Assembly: GCF_011395035.1 (NCBI RefSeq) | Contig: NZ_CP024768.1 | Coordinates: forward strand, 62,001 to 126,000 | DNA: 64,000 nucleotides | Direction of reading: 5' to 3' | Source: Pantoea cypripedii | Lineage (GTDB): Bacteria > Pseudomonadota > Gammaproteobacteria > Enterobacterales > Enterobacteriaceae | Shown here: positions 23,682-34,060 of the stretch, piece by piece | Layout of the letters: each line of letters opens with the position of its first letter | Numbering within the stretch: position 1 is the first letter of the stretch | Program-made: the position numbers and the translations under genes | The notes under the pieces: generated by a model | Databases searched by the model: none | Seen by the model: only the letters and a program-made list of their open reading frames with translations | Told to the model about the DNA's origin: nothing

Positions 23682-25787
23682 ATGAGAAAACTCGGGTTTT
23701 ACCTGCTGCTGCTGGTGCTTGCACCGGTCGCAGCGGTAATCATCATTACGCCGATGGATAGCCAGAAACAATATATCTTTGGCTTAATCAGCATCGGTAT
23801 GATGTTTCTAATGGGCTTCAGCAAAAGCCGCAAAATAACGGTGGTGATGGTCATTCTCTCCGCGCTGATGTCGACCCGATATATCTGGTGGCGCACCACG
23901 GAGACTTTGCAATTTAATTCAGAGGTTGAAGCCATTCTGGGCATTGGCTTATATCTGGCCGAACTTTATGTGTGGCTGATCCTAATTCTGGGTTTCCTGC
24001 AAACCACCTGGCCATTAAAACGCACCATCGAACCGCTCCCCGATGACACCAGCCTGTGGCCGACGGTGGACGTTTATGTGCCTTCGTACAACGAAAGTCT
24101 CGATGTGGTTCGCGATACCGTGCTGGCGGCACAATGCATTGATTACCCGCGCGACAAATTGAAAATCTATTTACTGGATGATGGCAAGCGCAGTGAGTTT
24201 GCCATGTTTGCTGCGGATGTCGGTGTCGGGTATATCACCCGTGACGACAACCGCCACGCTAAAGCCGGTAACCTTAACCACGCGATGAAAATCACCAAAG
24301 GTGAGCTGATTTGTGTGTTTGACTGTGACCACGTTGCGACCCGCACCTTCCTGCAAGCCACGGTCGGCCCGTTCCTGAAAGATCCGAAACTGGCGCTGTT
24401 GCAGACGCCGCACTACTTCTACTCGCCGGACCCGTTCGAGCGTAACCTGCGCGCAGCGCGCAGCATCCCGAACGAAGGTTCGCTGTTCTACGGCCCGGTA
24501 CAGCAGGGTAACGATAACTGGAACGCCACCTTCTTCTGTGGCTCCTGTGCGGTGATTCGCCGCAGCGCGCTGGAACAGATTGGCGGTTTTGCGGTAGAAA
24601 CCGTGACCGAAGATGCGCACACCGCATTGAAAATGCAGCGCCTGGGCTGGGGGTCGGCGTTCCTGTCGATTCCGCTGGCGGCCGGTCTGGCGACCGAACG
24701 TCTTGGCCTGCACGTGATTCAGCGTACCCGCTGGGCGCGTGGTATGACGCAGATTTTCCGCGTCGATAATCCGCTGTTGGGGCGTGGTCTGAAATGGCAG
24801 CAACGTCTGTGCTACCTCAACGCCATGCTGCATTTCCAGTTCGGTCTGCCGCGCGTCGCGTTCCTGACCGCGCCACTGGCGTATCTGCTGTTTAACCTGA
24901 ACATCATTCATTCGTCGGCATCGCTGATCTTTGCCTACGTATTGCCGCATCTGGTGATGTCGTTGTACGTCAACTCCCGCATGAATGGCCGTTTCCGCTA
25001 CACCTTCTGGGGTGAAATTTACGAAACGGTGATGTGTTTCCACCTGGTGATCCCGACCATCCTGACCATGTTTTCGCCGAAACACGGCAAATTCAACGTA
25101 ACGGATAAAGGCGGGGTACTGGATCAGGGCTTCTTCGATTTCCACATCGTGCGTCCCCATGTGATTGTGGCGGCGCTGTTGACGGTGGGCATCGTGGCCG
25201 GTGTGGTTCGCGCCACCATGCACAACTATTTCGGCGTGGATCCTTACGTTATCGCCCTGAACGTCGGCTGGGCAGTGTTCAGCCTGATTATCCTGATGGC
25301 GGCGATTGCTGTGGCGCGCGAAACCAAACAGGTGCGTAAAACCATCCGTATTGAAGTGCAGATCCCAGCGATTATTCATTACGCCAGCGGTATTTCGTCG
25401 CGCACCATGACCAGCGACCTGTCGATGGGCGGCGCGCAGCTTGATGCGCCAGATGGACGTCATGAGTTTGATGAAATCGAAGAGATTGATTTGCTGCTGA
25501 AATCAGGTGCCATCACCATTCCGGTGAGCAAAATTTCCGGTGATGAAGAAACCATTCGCCTGCGTTTCGAAGCCATGCCGCTGTCGCGTCGCCGCGAACT
25601 GGTGCGCGTGGTGCTGGCGCGCGCCGATGCGTGGATTCAGCCACAGTACAAGCAGGACAACCCGCTGCTGTCGATCGGCACCATTGTGCGTACCGTTTTT
25701 GAGCTGTTCTGGCTGACATGGAAAGATCGTCGCAACAAAGGCAAGCAGGACGCTCAGCCTGCCGTGAAAGAGGACAGCGCAGCATGA
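23682..25787 (+). CDS. bcsA: Cellulose synthase catalytic subunit BcsA (type I operon)
   Basis: This 701-residue inner-membrane family 2 glycosyltransferase polymerises UDP-glucose into beta-1,4-glucan. Catalytic motifs are DDG at residues 166-168, DxD D214-C-D216, TED at 309-311 and QRTRW at 347-351. About eight membrane helices flank the GT domain. The C-terminal PilZ domain has R552-K-T-I-R556 and D579-L-S-M-G-G584, the c-di-GMP-binding residues. It lacks the N-terminal extension of the 868-residue copy in operon II. It overlaps bcsB by 4 nt (ATGA). Confidence 0.96.
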   Translation: MRKLGFYLLLLVLAPVAAVIIITPMDSQKQYIFGLISIGMMFLMGFSKSRKITVVMVILSALMSTRYIWWRTTETLQFNSEVEAILGIGLYLAELYVWLILILGFLQTTWPLKRTIEPLPDDTSLWPTVDVYVPSYNESLDVVRDTVLAAQCIDYPRDKLKIYLLDDGKRSEFAMFAADVGVGYITRDDNRHAKAGNLNHAMKITKGELICVFDCDHVATRTFLQATVGPFLKDPKLALLQTPHYFYSPDPFERNLRAARSIPNEGSLFYGPVQQGNDNWNATFFCGSCAVIRRSALEQIGGFAVETVTEDAHTALKMQRLGWGSAFLSIPLAAGLATERLGLHVIQRTRWARGMTQIFRVDNPLLGRGLKWQQRLCYLNAMLHFQFGLPRVAFLTAPLAYLLFNLNIIHSSASLIFAYVLPHLVMSLYVNSRMNGRFRYTFWGEIYETVMCFHLVIPTILTMFSPKHGKFNVTDKGGVLDQGFFDFHIVRPHVIVAALLTVGIVAGVVRATMHNYFGVDPYVIALNVGWAVFSLIILMAAIAVARETKQVRKTIRIEVQIPAIIHYASGISSRTMTSDLSMGGAQLDAPDGRHEFDEIEEIDLLLKSGAITIPVSKISGDEETIRLRFEAMPLSRRRELVRVVLARADAWIQPQYKQDNPLLSIGTIVRTVFELFWLTWKDRRNKGKQDAQPAVKEDSAA

Positions 25788-28276
25788 AGAATCTGACGCA
25801 AACGTTGCTGGCAAGTTCGCTGGCAACCGCGCTGCTGCTTGCGCCTGCCTGGGCGGAAACCCCGGCAACGGTGACGCAGGATAGTTCTGCATTAGGGCAG
25901 GTGCCGCCACCTCAGGGCCTGGATACCCATGCTGATGACCAGCTGAAAGCGGCGGCAGGTAGCACCCCCTACGCCCCGGCAGAAAATGCGCCAGCGGCGG
26001 AGAATGACGCGCCCGCAGCAGCCAGCGAGGCACCCGCACCGGATATCGTGTTACCGACGCCTGCGCCGGTACCTGCGCCCGTAGCGTTGCCAGTGGTGGC
26101 AGCGGCACCGCTGAATCAGCCGGTCAGCACCGTGATTTCCGTGGCGCAGATGGGGCAAAAGCAGGGCATCGTGTTGACCGGTGGCCAGCTGCAATCCGGT
26201 ATCGTCTTCACCCTGCCGGGTGATGAGGTGATCACCAATGCGCGCCTTAACCTGTCGCTGCGCGTCTCTGCGGCGCTGGCATCGCGTAATACCTCGCTGC
26301 AACTGATGCTTAACGGCCAGCCGCTGGGTACCTTGCCGCTCGGTTCCAGTGACAGCGATGTCAGTGATTATCAGCTCGATATCCCGGCTGCGATGGTGGT
26401 TTCCAGCAACAACCTCAGCTTTAAGATTAACGACGCCGACAAATTGCTGTGCGAGAAAGACAGCGAGCGGCAGTATCAGGTGACGATTCTGCCGAAAACC
26501 ACGCTGAGCATGGAAGGGCAGCAACTGAACATCGGCACCGCCCTGCGTAACTTCCCACGCCCGTTTCTCGATCCGCTGCGTATGACCCCCGCTACCGTCA
26601 CCATGGGTTTTGCCAATGATGTAGCTCCGGATACCGTCAGCGCCGCCGCGCTGGTGGCTTCATGGCTGGGTATTCAGTCGGATTACCGTGGCATTCGTTT
26701 CCCGGTGGTACGCGGCGATCTGCCGGAGCACAACGGCATTCTGTTTGGTCATCCGGGCGATAAAATCGGCCCGCTGACGTTCCCGGCGGCCAACGGCCCG
26801 ACCCTGCAAATGGTCGATAACCCGATCAACCCGGTGTACAAGCTGCTGCTGGTGAGTGGCGCGGATGATGCGCAGCTGCGTCAGGCGGCGAACCGCCTCA
26901 CCACGCACCCGCTGACCACCGATGGCAGCAGCATGAACGTGCAGACGCAGCCGATTGGTTTGCGTAAGCCGTATGATGCGCCGCGCTGGATCAACACCAG
27001 CCGTCCGGTGCGTCTGAGCGAGCTGCTGCGTAAGGATCAGAGCCTGACCACCACCGGCATCTGGCACGACGCGCTGAGCGTCAACTTCCGCGCCGCGCCG
27101 GACCTGTTTATGTGGGACGGCGACACCATTCCGGTGAACCTGCACTATCGTTTCCCGTCGGAAAACTGGATCGACGAGAACAACTCGTTCCTCAACGTGA
27201 TGCTGAACGGCACCTTCCTGCGCAACCTGACGGTGAACAAAGTCGGTCTGCTGGAAAGTGCATGGCACCGCCTGGGCGGCGATGCACGTCAGGAAAACTA
27301 CACGCTGAAGCTCGATCCTTATCTGATTTACGGGGATAACCAGCTGGCGCTGTATTTCAACATCAAGCCGAAAGCGGATGCCCCTTGTGGCGTGTTGCTG
27401 AACAACAACATCAAGAGCCGCATTGAAGATGACTCATCAATCGACCTGAGCCATACGCGTCACTTCACCATGCTGCCGAACCTGTCGTACTTCGTCGGTG
27501 CGTCCTTCCCGTTCTCGCGTCTGGCCGACTTTGCCCAGACCACGCTGATGCTGCCGGAAAAACCGAGCGACGCGGAGATCTCCACCCTGCTGGATATGGC
27601 GGCTCGTGCCGGTAACGCCACCGGCGTACCGCTGGCGCAAAACCAGGTGTTGTTTGGTATGCCGAATGGCGGCACCAACCTGGCGCGGCTGGATCACAGC
27701 GACCTGCTGGCGGTAAGCACCACGCAAAACAGCGCCTTTAATCAGGCGATGCTGGCGGGGACACCTTATGAAACCAGCGGCAATACGCTGGGGGTGAAAG
27801 ACCCGACCACCTGGGACAAGCTGCGCGGCTGGCTGACCGGTGACTGGTATCGCCAGCAGCTGGATGCCGATCGTTACTTCTCTTCGAATGAAGCCTGGCG
27901 CGGCTTTCTCAGCTATCGCTCGCCGTGGAACCCGGATCGCCTGGTGGTGATGACGGTGGCCACCAGCGATGACCAGCTGATGCGTCTGCATAACGACCTC
28001 AGCTCGGCACGGATTAACGCGGGTATTCGCGGCGATACCGCCATCATCACCGATGAAAACGGCATCCGCAGTTTCCGCGTCGGACCCCAGTTCCCGAGTG
28101 GTGAAATGCCCTGGTACATGATGGTGGTGTGGTATGCCAACCAACACTCGGTGCTGATGGCACTGGCTGCGCTGCTGGTATCGGCACTGGTGGGGGGAAG
28201 CGCCTGGGCGATGCTGAAACGTCACGCCTGGCGACGTCTCAATCCACAGGGTGATAGCAAGTCCGGCAAGAAGTAA
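25784..28276 (+). CDS. bcsB: Cellulose synthase regulatory/periplasmic subunit BcsB (type I operon)
   Basis: This 830-residue protein starts at ATG 25784, overlapping the bcsA stop, because a signal peptide then begins at once (LLASSLATALLLAPAWA). A Pro/Ala-rich linker (about residues 55-105) precedes the BcsB carbohydrate-binding and ferredoxin-like domains. A C-terminal membrane anchor (HSVLMALAALLVSALVGGSAWAM shortened to residues about 792-814) touches BcsA. BcsB guides the nascent glucan across the periplasm. An in-frame upstream start at 25718 would read into bcsA and is rejected. Confidence 0.95.
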   Translation: MKNLTQTLLASSLATALLLAPAWAETPATVTQDSSALGQVPPPQGLDTHADDQLKAAAGSTPYAPAENAPAAENDAPAAASEAPAPDIVLPTPAPVPAPVALPVVAAAPLNQPVSTVISVAQMGQKQGIVLTGGQLQSGIVFTLPGDEVITNARLNLSLRVSAALASRNTSLQLMLNGQPLGTLPLGSSDSDVSDYQLDIPAAMVVSSNNLSFKINDADKLLCEKDSERQYQVTILPKTTLSMEGQQLNIGTALRNFPRPFLDPLRMTPATVTMGFANDVAPDTVSAAALVASWLGIQSDYRGIRFPVVRGDLPEHNGILFGHPGDKIGPLTFPAANGPTLQMVDNPINPVYKLLLVSGADDAQLRQAANRLTTHPLTTDGSSMNVQTQPIGLRKPYDAPRWINTSRPVRLSELLRKDQSLTTTGIWHDALSVNFRAAPDLFMWDGDTIPVNLHYRFPSENWIDENNSFLNVMLNGTFLRNLTVNKVGLLESAWHRLGGDARQENYTLKLDPYLIYGDNQLALYFNIKPKADAPCGVLLNNNIKSRIEDDSSIDLSHTRHFTMLPNLSYFVGASFPFSRLADFAQTTLMLPEKPSDAEISTLLDMAARAGNATGVPLAQNQVLFGMPNGGTNLARLDHSDLLAVSTTQNSAFNQAMLAGTPYETSGNTLGVKDPTTWDKLRGWLTGDWYRQQLDADRYFSSNEAWRGFLSYRSPWNPDRLVVMTVATSDDQLMRLHNDLSSARINAGIRGDTAIITDENGIRSFRVGPQFPSGEMPWYMMVVWYANQHSVLMALAALLVSALVGGSAWAMLKRHAWRRLNPQGDSKSGKK

Positions 28277-28287
28277 GGATAAAAACA

Positions 28288-31200
28288 ATGAAAAAACATC
28301 TGATTAGCGCCGGTATTCGCCACGCCCTGATTCTGGGCGGGGCACTGACTCTCTCTCAGCCGCTGCTGGCGGCCGAGAGCACCAATCCTGCGTTACAGGC
28401 GCTGTTTGATCAGGCGGCTTACTGGCATCAGAAAGCGCATGATGATTTGGCGCAGGCTTCGCTGCAGAAAGTGCTGATGGTGGAACCGAATAACACCCAG
28501 GCACTGTATCTGCTGGCACTTTACGCACAGCAAGGCGGTGATAACGTCTCTGCCTCACAATGGCGTGCGCGCCTGAGCCAGGTGTCACCGAACGATGCGC
28601 ATCTGACCGAGCTGGACAATGCACGTCAGTTGCAAAGCATCCCACAATCGCAGCTGTCTCTGGCGCGTCAGCAGGCGCGCAGCGGCAATATCGCCGCGGC
28701 TTTGCAGACCTGGCGCAACACTTTCAGCGGCAACGAGCCGCCACCGAGCGTGGCAGCCGAATATTATCTGACCATGGCGGGTGACCGCACGCTGCTGCCG
28801 CAGGCGGTGGAAGCGCTGCGTCAGTTCGCTGCCGCCCATCCGCAGGATACCGGGGCCAAACTGGCGCTGGGCAAGGCGATGACGTATCAGGAATCCACCC
28901 GCCGCGAAGGGATTGATCTGCTGGCGAGCATGGCGGATGGCAACAAAGACGCCGACCGTTCACTGCGCCAGGCATTGCTGTGGCTGGGGCCGCAGGCATC
29001 AGATGCCTCACTGTATCAGACCTGGCAGCAACGTCACCCGCAGGACAATGCGGTGATGGATTACTACCGTAAAAATGTCGGGGGTGCCGAGAAAGGCGCA
29101 GGCTTTACCGCCCTCAACAGCGGTGATGTCAGCAGTGCACAGAACAACTTCGAAAAAGTGTTGCAGGCGAACCCGCAGGATGCTGATGCCCTGGCCGGTA
29201 TGGGCTACGTGGCACAGCGGGCCGGACGTTATTCTGAGGCCGCCGATTACCTGACGCGCGCCGCACAGCTGGGTGGCGATCAGAGTGAAACGCGGCAGAA
29301 ACAGGCCAACGATGCGCGTTTCTACGCGCAGCTGGCGACCGCACAGCAGGCGCTGAAAAATGGCGACAGCGCTCAGGCGCTGGCCCTGAGCGAACCGCTG
29401 ACTCAGGCCGCAGGCGAGCAGGGCACCTCCGCCAAATTGTTCCGTGCGGATGTGCTGCGCCGTACCAATCAACTGCCACAGGCAGAGCAGACTTACCGTT
29501 CAATCCTGCAAAGCGAACCGGATAACCGTAACGCCAAAGAAGGGCTGTTCTACGTGCTGCGCCAGCAGAACCGCAGCGCCGAGGCCAACACCCTGCTGGC
29601 GTCACTGCCGGACAGCGTGCGTCAGAGCGTGGCACCGCGTGGCAGCAGCACCGACCCGATCCGTCAACAGGCGAAGCGGGAACTGGCGGCAGGCAACAAT
29701 GCGGCGGCAATTGCCACCCTGCAACAAGGCATTGCGCGTTTCCCCAACGATGGCTGGCTGCGGCTCGATCTGGCGCGCATCTATCGTGGGCAGGGCGACA
29801 GCATGATGGCGGCAAATATTATGCAGCCAGCGATGCGTACCGGTGCCAGCACCAATGAACTTTATGCCGGTGCCCTGAATGCCAGCGAAAGCGGTGCCTG
29901 GCAGCAGGCGAGCCTGTTGCTGTCGCGTATTCCCAACAGCAGCAAAAGCAGCGATATGCGTGAGCTGGCGCAACGCGTCAACTTCAACCTGCAAATGAAC
30001 ACCGCCGATCAATATCTGGCGCAGGGGTCTAATGCCGCCGCCGCCAATACGCTGCGTGCGCTGGCCTCCACACCACCGGCCAACCCGGTGGATGCCGGTA
30101 ACCTGGCGCAGAAACTGGCGAAAGCCGGGGATCTCACCACCGCGGTTTCGGTGGTGCGCAGCAATATGCAGCGTGGCGTGCAGGGCAACGCCGGTGATTA
30201 TGCCGCCCAGGTGGCGGTGCTCAATCAGGCTGGCCTGACTGCCGAGGCGCAGAGCTTCCTCAGCAGCCCGGAATTGCAGGCGCGCAGTACGCCAACCCAG
30301 CTGGCCGGTATTCGTAACGGCTACGTCATCAACGAAGTGGATCGCCTGCGCGAGCAGAAACAGTACGCCGCCGCCTATGACAAGCTGGTGGGTGCACTGC
30401 AACATGATCCGCAGAACCGCGATCTGATGTTTGCGATGGCGCGTCTTTATCAGTCCGGCAAGATGAATAAAGAAGCGGGCGTGGTGTATGACTACCTGAT
30501 GACGCAGGACACCCCGACTCAGGATGCGCGCGAAGGGGCCATCAACGTGGCGCTGGCGCAGAACGACGTGCAGCGTGCCAATACCCTGGCGCGTGGTCTA
30601 CGTAATGAACAGTCGCCGGATCGCCTGCTGTTGCTGGCGCGTGTGGCGGAAGCCAACGGCGAACATAGCCAGGCGATGAGCTATCTGCGTAGCGCGCGCG
30701 GCCAGCTGATTGGCTTGCAGGGTGCGCAATCCGGCAGCGTGCCGACCGTGGGTGGTCTGGCGCTGGCCGACAACCCGTTTATCAACCGTAGCACTTCGCC
30801 GGTGGGGCGCACCCCGTCCAGCTATGGTGCGGTGATGCCGTGGCAATCCGCTCCGGATGCGACCAGCAGCGCCAGTGGCGTGACGCTGGCCAGCAATACC
30901 CCGGCGTTGCAGCAGAGCCGCACGCTGCGTCAGATCGACGACATGATGGACGATTTGCAGGAGAAAACCGGCACCTGGACGCAGGGTGCGGTGCAGGTAC
31001 GTGGGCGTGATGGTGAGTCCGGTCTGAGTAAGCTGACCGAAGCCAAAGCACCGTTGACCTTCTCCACCGTGCCGTTTGGCGACTCACGTTTCGATTTCAC
31101 CATGACGCCCATTTCCCTGTCGGCAGGCAGTGCTGCGGGCGATGCATGGCGTCGCTTTGGTACTAACTCGCTGATTCAGGGCGCGGTGGTGGCGGCGGGC

Positions 31201-32091
31201 GATGCCGAAGTCACGGATGTGCCGTCCTCCTCGACCAATTCGCAGAAGGGCAACGGCGTCGAGCTGAATATGGCGCTGCGCGGCGACAGCTATAAAATCG
31301 ACCTCGGCAGTACGCCGCTCGGCCAGGATCTGAGCACCATGGTGGGTGGCGTGCAGTGGTCGCCGAAGCTGACTGATTTCCTGACGCTGATCCTGACCGG
31401 TGAACGTCGTGCGGTGACCGATAGCCTGCTTTCGTATGTGGGAGCAGAAGATACTGCCAGCGGTAAGAAATGGGGCCAGGTGACGAAGAACGGCGGCAAC
31501 GCGTTGCTGAGCTACGATAACGGTGACGCCGGTTTCTATGTCGGTGGCGGTGCCTACAGCTATCTGGGTGAGAACGTCGCCAGCAACAACAGTGTGCAGG
31601 CCACGGCGGGTGCCTATGTGCGTCCGTTCCACTACGATGACCGCGAGCTGAAGGTAGGGATGAGCCTGTCGTGGATGGATTTCTCGAAAAACCTCAGCTA
31701 CTTCAGCTATGGTCAGGGGGGGTACTTCAGCCCGCAGAATTACGCGTCGATCTCATTCCCTGTCGACTTCTCGCGTAAGTTTGATGACCTGAAAGTGAAC
31801 ATCGGTGGATCAATCGGTTATCAGTCCTACAGCCAGGACCGCAGCGCCTACTTCCCGAACGATCCGACATTGCAGGCTGAGCTGCAGGCGCTGGCGGATG
31901 CGGGCGACGTTAAAAGCGCTTACTACGATGGCGATAGCAAAAATGGCATTGGTTATAACCTGCACGCCGGTGCGGATTATAAGATCAATCGAGATCTGAC
32001 TGTGGGTGGTCAGTTAGGTTATGACACCTTCGGCGATTACAACGAGACCACAGCGAATCTGTACTTCCGTTACATGTTCGGAGACAACTAA
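28288..32091 (+). CDS. bcsC: Cellulose export outer-membrane protein BcsC (type I operon)
   Basis: This 1267-residue protein has a signal peptide (residues 1 to about 28, ending LLAAES). About 19 TPR-like repeats in the periplasm follow up to residue 800, then a Ser/Ala/Thr-rich linker (about 800-900). The C-terminal BCSC beta-barrel (about 960-1267) ends in an aromatic strand YFRYMFGDN. It conducts the glucan through the peptidoglycan and outer membrane. It starts 11 nt after bcsB and overlaps bcsD by 1 nt (TAATG). Confidence 0.95.
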   Translation: MKKHLISAGIRHALILGGALTLSQPLLAAESTNPALQALFDQAAYWHQKAHDDLAQASLQKVLMVEPNNTQALYLLALYAQQGGDNVSASQWRARLSQVSPNDAHLTELDNARQLQSIPQSQLSLARQQARSGNIAAALQTWRNTFSGNEPPPSVAAEYYLTMAGDRTLLPQAVEALRQFAAAHPQDTGAKLALGKAMTYQESTRREGIDLLASMADGNKDADRSLRQALLWLGPQASDASLYQTWQQRHPQDNAVMDYYRKNVGGAEKGAGFTALNSGDVSSAQNNFEKVLQANPQDADALAGMGYVAQRAGRYSEAADYLTRAAQLGGDQSETRQKQANDARFYAQLATAQQALKNGDSAQALALSEPLTQAAGEQGTSAKLFRADVLRRTNQLPQAEQTYRSILQSEPDNRNAKEGLFYVLRQQNRSAEANTLLASLPDSVRQSVAPRGSSTDPIRQQAKRELAAGNNAAAIATLQQGIARFPNDGWLRLDLARIYRGQGDSMMAANIMQPAMRTGASTNELYAGALNASESGAWQQASLLLSRIPNSSKSSDMRELAQRVNFNLQMNTADQYLAQGSNAAAANTLRALASTPPANPVDAGNLAQKLAKAGDLTTAVSVVRSNMQRGVQGNAGDYAAQVAVLNQAGLTAEAQSFLSSPELQARSTPTQLAGIRNGYVINEVDRLREQKQYAAAYDKLVGALQHDPQNRDLMFAMARLYQSGKMNKEAGVVYDYLMTQDTPTQDAREGAINVALAQNDVQRANTLARGLRNEQSPDRLLLLARVAEANGEHSQAMSYLRSARGQLIGLQGAQSGSVPTVGGLALADNPFINRSTSPVGRTPSSYGAVMPWQSAPDATSSASGVTLASNTPALQQSRTLRQIDDMMDDLQEKTGTWTQGAVQVRGRDGESGLSKLTEAKAPLTFSTVPFGDSRFDFTMTPISLSAGSAAGDAWRRFGTNSLIQGAVVAAGDAEVTDVPSSSTNSQKGNGVELNMALRGDSYKIDLGSTPLGQDLSTMVGGVQWSPKLTDFLTLILTGERRAVTDSLLSYVGAEDTASGKKWGQVTKNGGNALLSYDNGDAGFYVGGGAYSYLGENVASNNSVQATAGAYVRPFHYDDRELKVGMSLSWMDFSKNLSYFSYGQGGYFSPQNYASISFPVDFSRKFDDLKVNIGGSIGYQSYSQDRSAYFPNDPTLQAELQALADAGDVKSAYYDGDSKNGIGYNLHAGADYKINRDLTVGGQLGYDTFGDYNETTANLYFRYMFGDN

Positions 32092-32537
32092 TGAGTGAGC
32101 AATGGGCAGCGCGCGTCAGCCATCCGCATCAGCCGGGCTGGTTTGATCTGGTTAGCGTGATGATTGAAGGCATGCTGGATAATGCCGGAGAGGAAGCCGA
32201 AGGTTTCTTAAACCAGGTGGGCGAATCGCTGGCCGCGCGCTATCCTTTGCCGGAGGCGCGCACCGTGCAGGATTTGGAGCGCGAAATCAATTTGCAGCTG
32301 GCGCGTTTTAGCTGGGGCTTTGCCCAGTTACAACCGATGGAAAACGCCATTCTTATTCAGCACCACGCGTTACCGGCGGGTGACAGCCAGGTGGAGGCGG
32401 AACGCTGGCAGCTGGCCTTCAGTGCGGTGCTGGCGGGAGTCTATGCCCAATGGTTGCAGGGGCAGGGTGGCAGCGCATCGGTTCCGGTTACCCTGGAAAA
32501 ACTGGATGGCGGCACGCTGCACTACCGTTATCAATAG
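32091..32537 (+). CDS. bcsD: Cellulose synthase subunit BcsD
   Basis: This 148-residue periplasmic-type BcsD protein is the marker gene of type I bcs operons. In Komagataeibacter BcsD forms an octameric channel that helps align glucan chains into crystalline fibres. No signal peptide is visible, as usual for the family. Conserved features include the HPHQPGWFDLVSVMIEGML start and ARFSWGFAQL. It starts at ATG 32091 overlapping the bcsC stop, and bcsZ follows after 9 nt. Confidence 0.9.
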   Translation: MSEQWAARVSHPHQPGWFDLVSVMIEGMLDNAGEEAEGFLNQVGESLAARYPLPEARTVQDLEREINLQLARFSWGFAQLQPMENAILIQHHALPAGDSQVEAERWQLAFSAVLAGVYAQWLQGQGGSASVPVTLEKLDGGTLHYRYQ

Positions 32538-32546
32538 GAAGCTGAG

Positions 32547-33551
32547 ATGAGAGTTAAGCCGTTCTGGCGTCAATGGATGCTGTGTTTGATGGTGATATTT
32601 TTTAGCGCCCAGGCGGCCGCAGATGGCTGGAGTACCTTTAAAAGTCGCTTTATGAGCAGTGATGGCCGCATCATCGATACGGCCAATAATAATGTCAGCC
32701 ATACTGAAGGCCAGGGCTACGGCATGTTACTGGCGGTGACCAATGACGATCGTGCCACCTTTGATAAGCTGTGGCAGTGGACGCAGCGGCATCTGCGTAA
32801 TCCGCAAAACGATCTGTTTTACTGGCGTTATACGCCGGGTGCCACCGATCCGGTTGCTGACAAAAATAATGCTTCCGATGGCGATGTGTTGATTGCCTGG
32901 GCGTTACAGCGTGCGGCGCAAAAGTGGGGCGGCAATTATCAGCAGGCGTCGGACCGTATCCAGCGTGCGATTGTGAAGGATAACGTGATCACCTATGCCG
33001 GGCATACCGTGATGTTGCCGGGTGCGCAGGGTTTCAATAAAACCAGTTTTGTCGTGCTCAATCCCTCTTATTTCCTGTTTCCCGCCTGGCGTGAGTTCGC
33101 TGCGCACAGTCATCTGCGCGTCTGGAATCAGTTGATTGACGATGGCATGGATTTGCTGGGCGATATGCACTTCGGTAAAAGCGGTTTACCGCTCGACTGG
33201 GTAGCGCTGAATGCCGATGGTTCGGTGGCTCCGGCGGTGGGGTATTCCAATCGCTTTAGCTACGATGCGATCCGTATCCCGCTCAATATCTGGTGGTACG
33301 ACCCGCAGAGCCTGCATCTGGTGCCGTTTCAGCGCGTCTGGCAGGGCTATGGTCGTTTAACTACGCCCGCGTGGTTTGATGTGCTGGCGAACACGCCTGC
33401 GCCTTATAACCTCGATGGTGGCCTGCTGGCGATTCGCGATTTAACCCTGAGCGAAACCGGGTATCTCAGCGATCAGCTGGCTGCGGATCAGAATTACTTT
33501 TCGGCCAGTTTGCAGTTGCTGACGTGGATGGCATATCAGGAGAAGCGCTGA
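32547..33551 (+). CDS. bcsZ: Periplasmic endo-1,4-beta-glucanase BcsZ (GH8)
   Basis: This 334-residue family 8 glycoside hydrolase has a signal peptide of about 24 residues ending QAAA-DGW. The catalytic acid Glu54 is in SHTEGQGYGM; the conserved NNASDGD follows, and the substrate-site block SYDAIRIPLNIWW comes later. It trims nascent cellulose in the periplasm and is required for normal export. It is the last gene of the type I operon. No second bcsZ exists in the type II operon, so this enzyme probably serves both. Confidence 0.95.
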   Translation: MRVKPFWRQWMLCLMVIFFSAQAAADGWSTFKSRFMSSDGRIIDTANNNVSHTEGQGYGMLLAVTNDDRATFDKLWQWTQRHLRNPQNDLFYWRYTPGATDPVADKNNASDGDVLIAWALQRAAQKWGGNYQQASDRIQRAIVKDNVITYAGHTVMLPGAQGFNKTSFVVLNPSYFLFPAWREFAAHSHLRVWNQLIDDGMDLLGDMHFGKSGLPLDWVALNADGSVAPAVGYSNRFSYDAIRIPLNIWWYDPQSLHLVPFQRVWQGYGRLTTPAWFDVLANTPAPYNLDGGLLAIRDLTLSETGYLSDQLAADQNYFSASLQLLTWMAYQEKR

Positions 33552-34060
33552 CGCGCATGGGATTTTTTTCGGATCGAGATAGTTTCGTTCGCTATAGGCA
33601 CTGGCAGTTTCAGATCGCCAGTGCGGCGACCGAGCAAAGGGCGCCCTGGGCCGCGCCCTTTGCATTCCCTGGCCCTGCGCCGCCTCCTCGCCGCTTCGCG
33701 GTGCCTTCGCTTACTCACGCTTCCGACGGACCGGCGTCGATTCGCTCCTGCTCAACGCCGCCTTTCGCCGCATCCATGCGGCTCATCCTGGAATCGCTCC
33801 CGCGTTCAGCGAGTCCGGATGGCGCTCACACCCCCGCTGCACGCCTTTTGCTTTCCATTTATTCCTTCATTGCTTTTTGCGCGATAAATCGCGCCGCTAC
33901 AAATAACTGCACGCTGTTGTAGCGGCGCGATTTATCGCGCAATTCAGATAGCACGGTCTTTCAGACGGGGGTGTTGGCGGCCCTGAAACTACCCGCCGCC
34001 TGGCGGGCGGAACCTTCTCAGAGTCAAACCGCTGCACGCCAATTTCTCAGCGATTAATCG
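33552..34060. other. Convergent intergenic region between the two cellulose operons
   Basis: These 509 bp separate the 3' ends of the two convergent bcs operons. A CACTGGC/GCCAGTG hairpin (33599-33623) and AAAGGGCG/CGCCCTTT (33636-33661) may act as terminators. The next about 200 bp are very GC-rich, with runs such as CGCCGCCTCCTCGCCGCTTCGCGG, and look like a dispersed non-coding repeat rather than a gene. The REPIN at 33879 and a CCCGCC-GCCT-GGCGGG hairpin (33992-34007) follow. Open frames here are low-complexity and lack ribosome binding sites. Confidence 0.45.
33879..33940. repeat. Inverted pair of REP-like elements (REPIN)
   Basis: Exact units at 33879-33900 (minus) and 33919-33940 (plus) are separated by 18 nt. 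The arrangement is tail-to-tail compared with the pairs near 12000 and 13080. Confidence 0.85.

Noticed and set aside
24171..25463. A 430-codon open frame on the minus strand
   Set aside because: It is antisense to the catalytic core of bcsA, is rich in His, Arg and Gln without any domain, and has no ribosome binding site.
33524..33922. Overlapping frames of 132 and 88 codons in the bcs intergenic region
   Set aside because: The sequence is low-complexity Pro/Ala/Arg and runs through the REP element. No Shine-Dalgarno is present, and 33524 lies inside bcsZ.
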